A stretch of 64,000 nt of DNA from Spirogloea muscicola. Lineage: Eukaryota; Streptophyta; Zygnematophyceae; Spirogloeales; Spirogloeaceae. This document shows positions 1-11,644 of this stretch, piece after piece; position 1 is the stretch's first letter; each line of letters starts with the position of its first letter. The stretch spans positions 222,823-286,822 of the forward strand of contig WELB01000137.1 in NCBI GenBank assembly GCA_009602725.1. The letters are read 5' to 3'. The notes under the pieces were generated by a model that saw only the letters and a list, made by a program, of their open reading frames with translations, was not told where the DNA came from and did not search any database. The translations under genes were made by a program, and so were the position numbers.

Positions 1-454
1 CCCCCCCCCGCCGCGGGCCCGGGCGGCAACCCACGAGCGACAGGGGAGGCCCAACCGGCTCGCCACGTGGCGGCCGCTGGCGCGCCCCTGTGCCTGTATT
101 CACCGACGGATTCGTGGCGGGGCTACCGGGCACCGCGCAACCCCAGTGGCCTTGACCCCCCTGGGCATGGGCGACGGGACGATTATTCGCCACTCCCAAC
201 TCTCCCGCTTCCCCCCGGCTGTCCAGCCGCCTATCTGTGAAGAGTCTCTGTGGGGCCCCGTGCTATTATTGCCGTGCTATGGCTGCTACTTCCGGGCCTC
301 GACAGAGTGCCGCTTTTCCCGCTTCGAGTTACTCAGGATCTGCTGTTGCTCACACGTGGATACTGAGCATCCGTCTGCATCTCCCTCCGCACCGTCTCGT
401 GCTTTGTAGTGTAGTCCTTTTCCGGCACTTGTTCCTTTGGCTTTGGAGTCTGTC

Positions 455-515
455 CATTCTTTTTGGGTTGGCTTTGCCAGCCCCTCTTCTCTATGGGCGA
501 GCTCTTCTCTATTTT
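455..515 (+). repeat. Family A hairpin element, short copy
   Basis: The hairpin is at 465-483 (GGGTTGG loop CCAGCCC). Upstream lies TGTCCATTCTTTTT and downstream ATGGGCGAGC, both family hallmarks. Confidence 0.65.
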
Positions 516-609
516 TGCAAGAGCTGTTTCTTGGAAGCGGCCAGGCAGCCGTTTGTTGCCCGACCTCCCGTGAGGCTTGTTGGCGAGGGGACCCACTTCC
601 AGGAGCCTA

Positions 610-785
610 GCATCTCTGATCTGCGGCTGCTTAGCAGGGGTTACTGAGTGATTCGTAGCTGCTTTGTTTCTGTGTATGCTTGTTTTTCTGAGCGCTTCCC
701 CTGGCCCCTTCTCATATCTTGTTCATTCTTTTTTGGGCTGGCTTTTCCAGCCCCTATCCTGAATGGGCGAGCACTTTCTTCTTGT
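610..785 (+). repeat. Family A hairpin element, long form
   Basis: This is one of the longest family A copies. A block containing CGGCTGCTTAGCAGGGGTTA is followed by a pyrimidine-rich stretch and then by the hairpin at 735-753, GGGCTGG-CTTTT-CCAGCCC, ending in an ATGGGCGAGCACTTTC tail. It matches 32646-32815 almost base for base along its whole length and matches 4915-5110 in inverted orientation. Confidence 0.8.
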
Positions 786-2029
786 TTGATGGCCGCTAGC
801 GACCACTGCTTAATAGTAACCTCTAGCGGCCACTAGCGACCACTGCTTAAGAGGCATCTCAGGAGGAGGCCATGGCTTTCCCACCTCCTTGATCTGGTCG
901 CTCTTCGCGCCATGTACTGCTTGTTGTTTTGGCCTCCCTCTCCATCCATGCGCAACGCGCGCCTTCTTACCCTCAAGAGCCCCCCTTCTGCTGGTGTTGC
1001 TCGCCCCACTCTGTCCAGCCTTGGGCTACACTCTTTTAGCCATCACGCCTTTCGGCCGAGTTCATGCTCTTTCCAACCTTTTGCTGCAGCCTCCGTCCTC
1101 CTCCCAGGCAGAAGCAACCAGGAGCCAGTGTGCCATCGATGCCCACTCTGCGTAAAACAAAGTTAAAAGTAGCCCACGGCGCAATCCGAGGTGGGGAGAA
1201 GCCTGGGGCTTGTGCTGGCTCGAGGCTTGTAGTCTCGCCCCTTGGACACCCTCTTCACCGGCTGGCTTTTCTTAGCCACAACCACCACCTTCTCTCTCCC
1301 TCTCTCACAAAGGATAGCTTCCCCACCGCCCTGGCATCGGTGGGAGAGCCACCACCTAGACGCGCAGAAGTCCTCAACGTCCAGACGAGAGAGAAGGAGC
1401 CCTTACAAAAGGATGCGATGGAACTTTGTACAGTCATTGGTGGGCTGGCTTTTCCCAGCCCCAGCCCCCTTTTGTAGGAGCTGCTTCCTCCTTCCGTTGG
1501 AAGGCCAGCCCATCAGGATTGTTGAGCAAGGTAGCGAAGGGCCACGGCGTCCCAGCACACTCCCGCCCGACGTCAGCGGGGCGCCGGCGCTGACGTCCTG
1601 CCAGCAGGCTTGCTGACGCCAGCGAGGCACTGCCTGGACAAGGGCTTTGCTCGGCGCCCGCCTGGACGGGAGCCCCAGATGGCCGTTACCGTTGAGGCGT
1701 TGCCGTCCACTCGGTGGTGGTGCCGAAACGGCAGGTCACCTTCGGGCATGTACACTGTAACTGCGCAGCAGTTACGGGCCGGGCCTGTTTTTATTGTTGG
1801 GGACCACTATCGGCCGAATAGAGAGAGAGAAGGCGCGCGGTGCGCATGAAAAGAAGAGGGTTGCCAATTCAAAGCTGTACCTTGGACAGGCAAAAGCTAG
1901 CTGCAGAAGAGGTCATTCATTCCCTCACTCCTTGCGGCTGTTGACTAGGGTCCCTGTTGGACTTACCCAGCCCCTACCTTCTGTGGGCGAGCAACTCCAC
2001 TTTCTTAGATCAGTCCTTGTTCTTACCAC

Positions 2030-2100
2030 GACAGTGTGCTGGCTTCGGGCTGGTTGTTCCAGCCCCTATTCTCAATGGGCGAGCACTTTCTTCTGCTGGC
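2030..2100 (+). repeat. Family A hairpin element
   Basis: The hairpin is at 2047-2065 (GGGCTGG loop CCAGCCC) and is followed by the usual ATGGGCGAGCACTTTCTTCT tail. A degenerate second copy of the tail lies at 1965-2000, and a fragment of family B follows at about 2112-2150. Confidence 0.65.
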
Positions 2101-2289
2101 TTGGCTTGGCCTCCCAACCCATACGCACCGCGCGCCTCCTTTTCAAGAACCCATTCGGAATAGTCAAACAGCTGCATAGCTGCTTGGTTTTAGCGCATGA
2201 CGGCCCCTTCAGAGCTTGTCCACTCCTTATGGACCCTCTGATTGTGAGGTAACCTTCCACAGCCATCGGCCATGGAAGAGCTTCTTTCT

Positions 2290-2372
2290 GTCTGAATAAT
2301 GTATTGGCTTAAATTGGCCTCCCTTTCATTGCATGAGCTCCGCGCGCCTTCTTTCTCTTTCTTATCCAGATT
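2290..2372 (+). repeat. Family B hairpin element
   Basis: The copy starts near CTGAATAATGTATTGGC and continues through the family B core to CGCGCGCCTTCTTTCTC. The inner GAATTG/CAATTC stem is partly lost here (AAATTG...CATTGC), so this is an older copy. Confidence 0.65.
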
Positions 2373-3019
2373 TGCGGCTACATACCATGGGGTTACAACT
2401 GAGTAGCCTCCCTTTATAGTCACTTCTTCTGCTGTGTTGCTAGCCTTCAGGTGTCGAACCTTCCCCTTAAGACCTTGACCATGCTTATTGGACTGGCCTT
2501 TCACAAAGACCGCCTCCTTAAAGAGCTTCTCCATGGATCAGCCACCTAAGTAGCCTTGAGTCAGTAGCCACGAGTGAGTGACGGGCAAATTCAGGTCTTT
2601 CTAGCAAGACATACGATACCAGAGCAATTAAATGGACGTGCATCTCAAGGCTATCGGAGGCCATTTTCTGTGACTTGCGCAAGAACCCTTCTCATAAAGC
2701 GGACCACCTGTGACCTGTCTTGATGCTAGCTTTGGCATTTTTTGGCATCAAAATGTTGAATGGTAGCTGGCTCTTCGTTCATGATGGATCGTCCGGTATG
2801 TAGGAGCATATGCAGAAACGAGAAAGTGGCACTGTACATAGAGCATGCTCACTTGTTGGTTTTCTCTCTGTGACTTGTAGTTGCTTGAGTAAGATCAATC
2901 TCCTCGCATGCAATCAAGCACCGCAGTCAGTTGAGATATTATGGTAAGGCCGAAGGAGCCACTTTGGCAAGATGCAGACGCTGTGGGTGGCCAGCCCAAA
3001 AAGGAGTCCTTGTCCTTCG

Positions 3020-3092
3020 TACTCCGGCTCCTTCAGACCTTGTCCATTCCTTTGGGCTGGCCTTTCCCAGCCACCTGTCAATCTGGCCGCGC
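3020..3092 (+). repeat. Family A hairpin element, subtype with GGCCGCGCTTCC tail
   Basis: The hairpin is at 3054-3072 (GGCTGG loop CCAGCC). It is flanked by CTTCAGACCTTGTCCATTCC on the left and a tail with CAATCTGGCCGCGCTTCC on the right. The same subtype recurs inverted at 58285-58345 and 63935-64000, and as a right half at 39330-39372, with only a few mismatches. Confidence 0.75.
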
Positions 3093-4029
3093 TTCCAAAA
3101 GGAATAGTGACAAGGGCTGAAAAGTACAGGTGCCAACAAGGAAGTACAGAAGGGGCAAATTTGGGCAGAAGTATCAGGAGCGACGCTCACTCAGCTGTCG
3201 AGCAGCTGCTGTGACGAGGGGGTTGTTGACCGATAGAAGGCTCCCATGAGAGTAGCGGCTGTGAGGAGCCAGCCATAAAGGAGGACAGAAGTTGGGCAAA
3301 GCCAGAAATAACACCCTCTTAGGGAGTCCAGCGGCTGCGGTGAGCTGGAAGCTCTGTGGAGATGGAAAGCACGATGAGGAGAATGGCTATCATAATAGTG
3401 TGGCTATGAGGAGCCAGCTAGACAAGAGCCGGAAATGTGGAATGAGTTCTCTGAGGAGGCCCAATCAGAGAAATTGGTGGTTCGCACTTCAGGTTTGGTA
3501 GCCCTTATAAGCAACCGCAAAGTGGACACGCTGACTGTACTGAAGACACATGGTTGTTCTGAGCAAACGGTGGCCCACTTGGGTCAGACTTCAGTGAGCA
3601 GCAGCAGCAGAAGGGTTCACTGGAGCCAAGGCGTCCTTCCATCGCCGGGCTGGTCGCGCCCTTGCAGCAGCCTCTGGTTTTGCGCAGCGGGGTTGCTCTT
3701 TCTCCCCTCAGCTCATCTGACTTCCTACTGCTGACACGGGGGTATTGAGGGCTGTCTGCCTAGCCTTTGGCTCCGTCATGAACACCTGTATGCATCTGGC
3801 TGGCAGTTTACAGCCGATTCTTTAATATCAGCAGCCGCATTCCTTCTAATAAGACTTGGTGTGATACCTAGGCCGCAGCTGAAGGTCGGACATACTGGCA
3901 GCAGGGGAGGAGGGAGACAGGCTTCTAAGCTCACAGCCACCGCCCCCTTAAGAACTATGCTTAGAGAGATGGTTTTCTTAGCCAACCGTCTCCTTGAGCA
4001 TGACCGTTATCCCGCCCCCGCTGTTCTTT

Positions 4030-4110
4030 CGGCCCCTTCGGACCTCGTCAATTCTTTTCGGGCTGGCTTTTTGCAGCCCTCAGCCCCTCCGGAAGAGTTC
4101 ACTTCTTGAG
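4030..4110 (+). repeat. Family A hairpin element
   Basis: The hairpin is at 4060-4079, with stem GGGCTG/CAGCCC and loop GCTTTTTG. The upstream flank carries GGCCCCTTCGGACCTCGTCA. A degenerate neighbour follows at about 4250-4310. Confidence 0.65.
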
Positions 4111-4499
4111 AGGGATGAGGTCCCCACAGGATATCGGCGACCTTCAGGCTGCCAGGTTTTCCAACTTGTGGCTGTTGACCAGTTACCAAGTGGCCATCCA
4201 TACGAGTTACTTGTGCTGCCATATTGCTATTACATGTTGGGGCTTCCCTTTGGACCCTGTCAATTCTCTTTCGGCTGGCTTTTCACGACCACAGCCTCCT
4301 TGGCAAGAGCTCACATTGGAACTGCTGGTCAATATCTGCTGCTGTTGACTTGACTTACTGGGTGACGACTCTGTTACAAATACTATTGAACCTGACGGGT
4401 TTGCATTCTGAGACGAGGGTGATGACAGGGACGGAAGAGAACGCGGAAGCATGAGGAAGAAGGCAGGAGAACAACGGGACCTTTCAGACAGATTTACGG

Positions 4500-4590
4500 C
4501 AATGGCTGTAAGAGGCCAGCCCAAAGCATGGACAAGGAAAGAGAAGATCTCCAAAGGGGCGATTGCTGTAAGGTGCCAGCCCACCAAAAT
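4500..4590 (-). repeat. Two inverted family A hairpins in tandem
   Basis: Two minus-strand hairpin cores, at about 4504-4522 and 4565-4582, share the GGCTGTAA...GCCAGCCC form and stand about 60 bases apart. Confidence 0.55.
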
Positions 4591-4784
4591 GAATTAGCCT
4601 AAAGTGAGTGGAAAGGGCCCAAAGCGCGAAGGAGCAGCTTCTCGTCGTTTCTCATGCAGAGCTTCCTCCCTTGGTGGAAAATGAGAGAAGGCGCTGTATG
4701 TGTAAAGAAAGAAAGGGTGGCCTATTTAAGCCAATAGACTGTTCAGGCAAGGATAAGTGCAAAAGTGGGGCTACATAAGCGTAA

Positions 4785-4880
4785 GCCCTATGCTAAGGTG
4801 GTTAGGCAATGGAGTGAGTATAAAGTGATGGAGGGCCTGTGTGGCAAAGTAAGAAGGCAAGCACATTGACAAACGGTGGC
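4785..4880 (-). repeat. LINE 3' tail fragment
   Basis: On the minus strand this reads as a diverged copy of the LINE tail seen best at 11430-11494 (GTGCTTGCCTT...ACTTTGCCAC...). It belongs to the variant tail that is also present near 35025. Confidence 0.45.
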
Positions 4881-4914
4881 TAAGGTAGCAGGGGAAATGG
4901 GGTGGGGGCAAAAG

Positions 4915-5110
4915 CCGGGGGGAGGAGCCCTGCAAGAAAAGGGCTTGCCCATCGAGGATAGGGGCTGGGAACAGCCAGCCCGACAAAGACTGAACAAAAT
5001 ACGAGAAGGGGCCAGGGGAAGCACTTAGAAAGACACAAGCACTAAGTAAAACTTAGCAGCTACGAAGCACTCCGTAACTCCTGCTAAGCAGCCTCAGGTC
5101 AGAAAGGAAG
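4915..5110 (-). repeat. Family A hairpin element, long form, inverted
   Basis: On the minus strand the copy runs from the CTGCTTAGCAGGAGTTAC block to the hairpin at 4962-4981 and the GGGCAAGCCC tail. It is collinear with 610-785 and 32646-32815. The edge at 5104-5125 adds a GAAGCGCGGCCAGATTGACT piece typical of the other subtype. Confidence 0.7.
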
Positions 5111-5149
5111 CGCGGCCAGATTGACTCAGGTCAGAGAAGCTGACGCCGG

Positions 5150-5245
5150 CGCGCGGGAGCCTCGGTTCGAACCCGCGACCGGATGTCAGGCCATCAGGTG
5201 AGCGCGGCTTCCCCAACGGCGCGCCACGTGTCGGTCAGCTGCCAC
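5150..5245 (-). repeat. tRNA-like (possible SINE head) sequence
   Basis: The minus strand holds a B-box-like GGGTTCGAACC. Roughly 50 bases upstream lies TGGCGCGCCGTTGG, which resembles a pol III A box, and a GACATCCGGTC piece resembles a long variable arm. The T stem does not pair and no acceptor stem is visible, so this is not an intact tRNA. A tRNA-derived SINE relic is the likeliest reading. Confidence 0.3.
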
Positions 5246-5569
5246 GGTGGCGTCTCGTATTGGTGGCGCAGGCTCTAGTATTCTGGCGGGACCGCAGATT
5301 CCTACCAGCTACCAGTTCCCCCAGCCAGTCACCACAGCTTAGGAGATGATTCAGCTGACCGGTGCCAATCAGCCCCTTCCATCCTCCCTCTCTCTCAGCC
5401 ATTGCCGTGCTTTGGAAGTGCTCCTTCCTTCCCTGGCCTCCCCATCTCTTAATATACACGCATTTCCTGACGTCGAAGGAAGGCTTTGCAGCTTCTCTTT
5501 CCCTTTCAGACCTTGTACATTCCTTTCCCTTTTCGTATTATGTAGCATTGTTTAGTCTGCACTCGACTC

Positions 5570-5645
5570 TGCCTGAACAATGTATTGGCTTGAATTGGCC
5601 TCCCTTTCAATTCATGCGCCCCGCGCGCCTTCTCTCTCTCTTTTG
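5570..5645 (+). repeat. Family B hairpin element
   Basis: This is one of the cleanest family B copies. It starts GCCTGAACAATGTATTGGC, holds the 7-bp stem TGAATTG / CAATTCA around a 10-base loop, continues GCGCCCCGCGCGCC and ends in a CT run. Copies at 11502-11568 and 37178-37242 are nearly identical. Confidence 0.75.
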
Positions 5646-5774
5646 GCCTCGCTACCAGAGACTAGTTTCGCTGGCCTGCGGCTGCTCAATCGGGAATGTT
5701 AAGCGTCCAGCGGCCACCTGAGTCGCCGTGTGCTTTAGCGCTTTTGCCCTGGCCGCGCTTCCTTTGCTGGGCCC

Positions 5775-5970
5775 CTCGAACTATGTATTCACTCTTTTCC
5801 TGGGCTGGCCAATCACAGCCATCGCCCTCTACTGGAAAAGCTCGCCCATAGAAGAGAGGGGCTGGCAGAAGCCAGCCAAAAAAGAATGGACGCCCTCTAC
5901 TGGAAGAGTCTCCCTGTGAAGAATAAAGTGCTCGCCCATCGAGGATAGGGGCTGGAAAAGCCAGCCCAAA
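5775..5970. repeat. Cluster of three family A hairpins
   Basis: A plus-strand hairpin at 5802-5820 is followed by two minus-strand hairpins at 5858-5877 (GGCTGGC-AGAA-GCCAGCC) and 5948-5967. The opposed copies could let a transcript fold into a larger structure. Confidence 0.65.
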
Positions 5971-6185
5971 AAAGAATGGAAGAGTCTCCCTATCGCTCCT
6001 CCCTCGTAGCCATTGCCTTTCATTGGAAGAGCTGTTTCTTATTTTTCCCGCGCCTGACAGGAAAGCATATACCCGTCCCCAGTGGCAGGGTTGTTGGCCC
6101 CCGCCTACGCGGGGGCCCATGTGAAGCCACCCCCAATCTGAAGCTGCTACGTCCTCGTCCATAATTTTGTCAGCTTGCCATTCAT

Positions 6186-6250
6186 CAACGTATCGGCTTG
6201 AATTGGCCACCCACTCATTTCACGCGCACCGTGCACCTTCTTCCATCACA
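6186..6250 (+). repeat. Family B element, diverged copy
   Basis: It resembles the family B core (CGTATCGGCTTGAATTGGCC...) but the second stem half is altered and the CG-rich part reads CGCGCACCGTGC. Confidence 0.5.
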
Positions 6251-6404
6251 GCCTTCGGGGGTCCTCATCAAGGTGGGGAGCAAAGAGCAAAAATCTACTT
6301 GCTCACCGGTGTTGGCAAACCGGTGAGCCAATGGGGCTGGCTGCGTCTCAGATTGTTTCCCTCGGGCTGTTGCATAATGTGGTTGGGGGCGGGGAGGTTC
6401 CATC

Positions 6405-6470
6405 CGCCTGCATCCGGAGGAGGGAGGGAGGAGGGAGGGAGGAGGGAGGAGGCAGGAGGGAGGGAGGGCG
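6405..6470 (+). repeat. GGGA-rich purine tract
   Basis: GGAGGGAGGGA-type repeats cover about 65 bases, 250-320 bases upstream of the SPD1-like start codon. The tract has clear G-quadruplex potential. A single N follows at 6521. Confidence 0.7.
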
Positions 6471-6722
6471 TGGAGGAACTTGCGCGTCTGACGCTGCCAT
6501 CGCTGCCCCAGTGCCACTGGCNGACGGCGCGGGCCGCTCCCGGCGGGCGGGCGCGCGGACGAGCGCCCGCGGAGCGGCCATCTGGCGTTGGCGAGGCGCT
6601 GCTTGCTGCTGGCAGTGACCGCCTCGGCCGCCCTGTGTGGGGCGGTCGCCGAGCTGCCGCCTATGCGCCTCCGCTTGCAGCATCCTCAAGGCCGCCGCTG
6701 AGGTCCTGCCAGGCGCCTGATC

Positions 6723-9700
6723 ATGGCCGCCGCGCCCCGCACGCCGTCCCTCTCGGCCGTCCGCCGGCCCGCCGGCATCGTGCCGGCCGCGGCGGCCACC
6801 ACAATTCTGCAGCTCCATGGCGCGCAGCACTCGGCGTTCCCTGGCCCACTGGAGTGCCAATTATTTGTCGAAATGTCGGCCATCGGCAGTGGGCCACGGC
6901 TCTGGTGGCAGTCACGAAGCCCTGTCCTGGGCAAGTATGGCAGCCATGCGAGCAGCAGCTGCAGCGTCAACCTCCGCCCCATGGCTGTCGGTTGCAGCGC
7001 CCACGGCAAGGCCAGCTGCAGCGGCGGGCTCCTGTCGAGGAGGCGAGGGGCTGCCGCAGCAGCGCCAAAGGCGGGCGCGGCCGCTGCGTGTGGCCCGACC
7101 AAGGGCCTGGATGCAAGCGACTCGGCCGCCGCTGCCATCTCCGCGGCCTCCGCTGCTCCTGGCAACCTGGAGCGGCTGATGCTGGAAGACGGCCCGGTCA
7201 TCGTGCGCGACGACCTCAGCCAGCTCCTGGAGGTGAGCAGCTCCCACTTTCCCCCCTTGGTCGCGCAGAGCAAGCATGAGCGGGCTGCGCTTCTCATCAT
7301 TTGCGGCTTACTTCTCGAGAGGAGGTAGCTCAACTACTATGACTTGTTACGACACACTTAGATGTGGATGTGCGTTGTGGCACCATGGACCCCTGCAACC
7401 AACGCTGCCGGGTAGTCTGTGTCATCCGTCACACATAGGCTCGTCTCAGTGCCAGGGCTCAGAGCTCCTGGCTGTTGGTACAATAGTACGTCTTGTGACC
7501 GTCTTGACTTTCCTCAATATGAGGGCCTTGCTGTTTCCAGTGATTAGCATTGGCAGTCAGTGGCCAGACTTACCCCGCTGTCTGCCAAGGACTCTTGCCG
7601 TCTGGCATGGGCTGAGAACCTGTAGCAGATTGTGATGTTCCCAGAAGGATCAACTGGGTAACTGCAAGCTCATATTGTGGGTCCTGCTGCAGTGCTTACC
7701 TGAGGTGCTGCGATTGAAGCTCCGCGAGCACCCTCGCCGCTCTGAGTTGCTCGAGGTGAGGCTGCCGCTGCCTTGCCGTCGTTAGCTTGCGGCAGCTGAT
7801 GTCTAGGGGACATGTGCGACTGCTGGCTTTGATTGGCTGAGCGCTGGGCAGCTCGACTGAGGGCCTGTGCACTCGATGCTGGCCTTGCCTCAGGTCGTCC
7901 TAGATCTCGGCCGGCGGCCGGAGGCGCGGTTCCTGGGCGACGGCGGCGGCGAGTACCTCAGCCAACACGAGGTTGATAGCTTCTAATGGCGCTTCTTCTG
8001 AATCTTTGCAACCCTTTCTGTCTATCTAGCTTGGAGGTAAAGGATCTATGGATGATTGCCAGCAGCAGCACCTCATTGTTTATGCAATGGTGTTGGGCGG
8101 TGGCGCAGGTCACGCGGGTCGACTTGGAAGCGGCACAAGAAGCTGTTGGCGAGTTTGGCGGTGATAATCGCGCAGGCGTGGAGGGCACTCTGCACCGCAT
8201 CTCTGGCATCCGCAACCGCAAGGGTCACATTGTGGGGCTGACGTGCCGTGTAGGCCGCGCCGTGACTGGCCATGTAGACATGATACGTGACGTCCTCACG
8301 CTAAACCAGAGCATTCTCTTCCTCGGCAGGCAAGCCCTCTTGTCAATATGTACTTCACGCTCCTTTGAGCCATAGACATTCTCCAAGTTGCCTCTTGAGG
8401 AAGTGGCAATTAGTGCTAGCAGCCGAATAGCAGGGCTGGGTGCTGCCTTTTTGTTACAGCAAGTTGTTGGGCTTTTGGGCTGCAGGCCAGGCGTCGGCAA
8501 GACTACAGTGATCCGTGAGATTGCGCGCGTGCTCTCTGATGAGCTCCACCGCCGCGTGGTGAGGCAATTGAGCCCTTTGTCTTTGTCCTCTGTCCCAATG
8601 TCGTGCTCTTCTGAGTCGCTGAGAGCTTCATTGCTGGCGCAGCCCATCATCATCAGTGTCAGTTAGTTGTGCATTGGGCTTGCTGTCACCTGCTCATACT
8701 GTAGCTTGCCTGCTCACACATGCTTCTGGGCTTGCAGGTCATTGTCGACACGAGCAACGAGATTGGTGGTGATGGGGACATCCCTCATCCAGCCATTGGT
8801 GGAGCTCGTCGCATGCAGGTGAGAAGCACGACTGCTTCGTGCCATACATGGACTCAAATCGCATTTGTGACCACAGCATTCAACTGTGGACCCAACAATT
8901 TGCGTTTCCAGTGCTACTTCAGAGTGACTCTTGGCGTACCCTGGCACAGGTTCCAGATCCAGCGATGCAACACCGCATCATGGTGGAGGCGGTGGAGAAC
9001 CACATGCCAGAGGTGGTGATTGTGGACGAGATTGGGACCGAGGCAGAAGCGCTGGCCTGTCGCACCATAGCCGAGCGCGGTGTCATGCTTGTCGGCACGG
9101 CCCATGGCCAGCTGCTGGAGAACCTGATCAAGAACCCAACTCTCTGTGACCTGGTGCTCCGCTATGACTTATTGATGTGCTCAGCGTGCTGAACCTCTGC
9201 ACTACACAGTCACGGAAATTGCAGTCACGGCAATCGATCCTTGGGAGCAAGCTCATCGGCAGTGGGGACGGTGTGCTGCACGGGGCAGGTCGGGGGCATA
9301 CAGACAGTGACGCTTGGCGACGACGAGGCCCGGGCGCGCGGCACGCAGAAGAGCGTGCTGGAGCGCAAGGCGCCCCCCACATTCCCGCTGCTCATTGAGA
9401 TGCGGGAGCGAAACTACTGGGTATCTCACCAGGTGGGATCTTGCACTTAAAAGCCATAATAAGAAGCCATTATCAGGGTGCTCGCCAGGATTGCTGTAGG
9501 CACTCTAGACAGAAGGCATGTCATTTGTTACGGAAATTGTGTTGTGGCAACCTGTGCTGGCAGACTGATAGGAGCGTCGACACGCTGCTGTATGGCAAGA
9601 GGCCCTATGTTGAGGTGAGGGCCAAGCTGGGCATGCCCTGCCTTTGTGCTGCCCATCCCAGGCAGTCGTACAGGCACGCCATGGTTGTGCGACAGACAAT

Positions 9701-10449
9701 CCATCTTGTGTGGCAGAGAGGCTATTCTGCTTAGCTTCTCCTTAGGATAGAACATTCCTCACTTGCTTTCAGTCAGTGAGCTTGGCTTGTTGATCTGCAA
9801 TAGCAGCTTGCTTGTGGAAGGCACACAAGCTGCCGGCAAGGTTAGCTGTGCCAATCGTCCTGATAGAATTTCACTTTTGAATTCAGGTTCGCACAAGGGA
9901 TGGCATGTGTGACGTCGTGATTGAACGCAGGCTGTATGACAGCAGCGGCAATGGTCGCTCGGACAGTGACTACGAGTACAGCCTGGGCAGCCCACTCATG
10001 TCCATGGTTGGGGCGCTCAATCCTGCTGGCGAGATTGACCGCACGTATAGCTGGGCAGCCAAGCTTGGTAAGTCAAGCGCCATGGAGGCATGGAAGACAA
10101 TGAGCTGAACAGTGCCCCCTACCTCCTCCATCCAGTTTCCTGTCTTTAAGTTGCAGATGTCTCTGTGGTCTCAGCAGCTTGGGGCTTCTTGTGTTGGGCT
10201 CTGTTGTGTGTCGCAAGGCAGCCCCTTCACGCCCTTTGGATTATCAATCACTGATGGTGGTCCTTTATGGATGCAGGGCATGTGCCTGACAAGGACGCAA
10301 TTGCCGAGGCTGCCATGAGCTTCTCTGTCAGTGGGCGGAGGGGATCCTGTGAGGACTATGACGAGGAGTTTGCTGGGTACGGCAGCTCTGGGGGTTCAGG
10401 GGGTAAGCGGGGCTCCAAGCGCGGGCCCCGTGGTGTGCGGCTGCGCTGA
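6723..10449 (+). CDS. SPD1: SPD1 / ycf45-like (SpoIIIAA-type) P-loop ATPase, plastid
   Basis: The gene encodes a P-loop ATPase related to Arabidopsis SPD1 and algal and cyanobacterial ycf45, which is needed for plastid development; the exact substrate is unknown. Eleven exons keep phase: 6723-7232, 7693-7755, 7894-7971, 8109-8329, 8486-8558, 8738-8818, 8950-9153, 9289-9432, 9564-9614, 9887-10067, 10277-10449 (592 residues). The alanine-rich N-terminus looks like a plastid transit peptide. Walker A is GRPGVGKT (290-297), followed by [12 protein letters not shown]. Walker B is VVIVDE (to E369). A TLGDDEAR block and ERKAPPTF follow. The intron between exons 4 and 5 is GC-AG (donor GCAAGC at 8330); only this joins FLG to RPGVGKTT in frame. 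The tail is Gly/Arg-rich and basic. No R3H domain was recognised. The start is the first ATG of the exon; a more upstream start cannot be excluded because an unresolved N lies at 6521. Confidence 0.9.
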
Positions 10450-11239
10450 GCGCAGGACAGGTCGTCTTAGGGTTCTAATCCTTTCTTAATGAGGGTCAGA
10501 GGTACCTCTTCGTGATCTCTCTGCTAACAAGAGCTCAGAAGTTAGCACTTTCTAAAACATTCATGGAAACTGCGTAAGGTCTTGAGAGGCCAGTTGGATA
10601 GGGGGTGGGGATGGGTAAGGGCTTTCCAGTGAGCGTTTCTCAGTACCGCAAACTGGAATGCCCAAGTCACTGTGACGTAGCACATACGGAACACTGGCAG
10701 TTTCTCTGGGCGGTTGTGTGTTGCGCTGTCCTGTATTGTGCACATATATTGCAGCACCTTGCTCGACCCTCTGTCTCTTCAGCTGCTCTTGGTACTACAT
10801 TGGTATGCAATTTGACTTCTGGGAGATGACATGCATAGGCAGTTTGAGATCACGTGTCATGGGGCTTTATGTCCGGAGCTGCTCTTATGCTCGTGCACTT
10901 GGACAACAAGAAACCTGGGCAACAAAATCTGGCCTTCTCATATCACCGAGATTGATATCTTTCAAGCTGTGGTGCTATGGTGCAACCTAGCAGCCATGAA
11001 GTTTCGTTGCATCCAAACGAACAGCTGAGTGTGACGTACACATGGCCTTCACAAAAGAAGCTGGACGACTGCAGAAGCTGTTGCACCTCAAAGTGGACTC
11101 TCCTGTTCACACACCTCTTTCTTAGTGCTGATCCTGTAGCCAGGTGCTTCGAGCTCTTCCGCAAGTGTTCTAGCTGCCTTTCAACTATTGGTCTTCAGTA
11201 TTGGTGATGTATGTCAATCGATGGACATCAAATGGCACT
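10450..11239. other. Intergenic, no gene seen
   Basis: This stretch follows the SPD1-like stop codon. It is AT-richer than the exons and holds no conserved protein segment or clear repeat. It probably contains the 3' UTR. Confidence 0.5.
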
Positions 11240-11494
11240 CTCTTCCCTCAAGCCCTCTTTTGCGTGCTCAGCGTGCTCAGGCTAGTGCCTTGCACCAGAA
11301 AGCTGGGCGAGCTCTAGTTGGTGGCAGAAGGGCTCAATTACTGGCATCTAGTATTCATGCATCGATTAGTACTTTATTTTTTGACCCGTGGTTATTGAGC
11401 GGGTCAATCTGCTGTAGGTTATGTAGATCTTTAGATGTGCTTGCCTTTGTACTTGGCCATTTGGCCTACATTTGTTTCTAATATACGGAATTTT
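11240..11494 (+). mobile_element. LINE, 5'-truncated copy (3' end)
   Basis: The copy starts inside the last coding part of the element, with residues ASALHQKAGRALVGGRRA readable. It passes the hairpin TTGACCCG...CGGGTCAA (about 11377-11403) and ends in the tail GGCCATTTGGCCTACATTTG and ATATACGGAATTTT. It shares this end with the copies near 33568, 35440, 37545 and 39030 but has a different 5' cut, as expected for a LINE. Confidence 0.65.
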
Positions 11495-11501
11495 CTTTTG
11501 C

Positions 11502-11568
11502 CTGAACAATGTATCGGCTTGAATTGGCCTCCATTTCAATTCATGCGCCCCGCGCGCCTTCTCTCTTT
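11502..11568 (+). repeat. Family B hairpin element
   Basis: It begins immediately after the LINE tail with GCCTGAACAATGTATCGGC. The TGAATTG/CAATTCA stem is intact, and the GCGCCCCGCGCGCC part and CT-rich end are present. Confidence 0.75.
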
Positions 11569-11644
11569 TGGTACCTGCGTGGTCTGCGCTTCCAGCCCCT
11601 TCAACTTGTCTATTTTTCTTAAAAAACATTTCTTCAACTTTGTT

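Larger units (their letters stand above)
1..6400. other. Gene-free repeat island (left edge)
   Basis: I see no protein gene here. The first 130 bases are a GC-rich block that runs off the left edge. The rest is a mosaic of short dispersed elements: the GGGCTG/CAGCCC hairpin family (family A), the GAATTG/CAATTC hairpin family (family B) and LINE tails. Open frames are short, on both strands and simply run through repeat copies. Confidence 0.75.

Noticed and set aside
455-785. CRISPR-like array suggested by recurring short repeats
   Set aside because: Spacing is irregular, copies lie on both strands and flanks are shared rather than unique. The host is eukaryotic.
6167-7279. A 370-codon frame overlapping SPD1-like exon 1
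   Set aside because: It is in a different frame, begins in repeat DNA and passes the N at 6521. The exon in the other frame joins cleanly to conserved SPD1 sequence.
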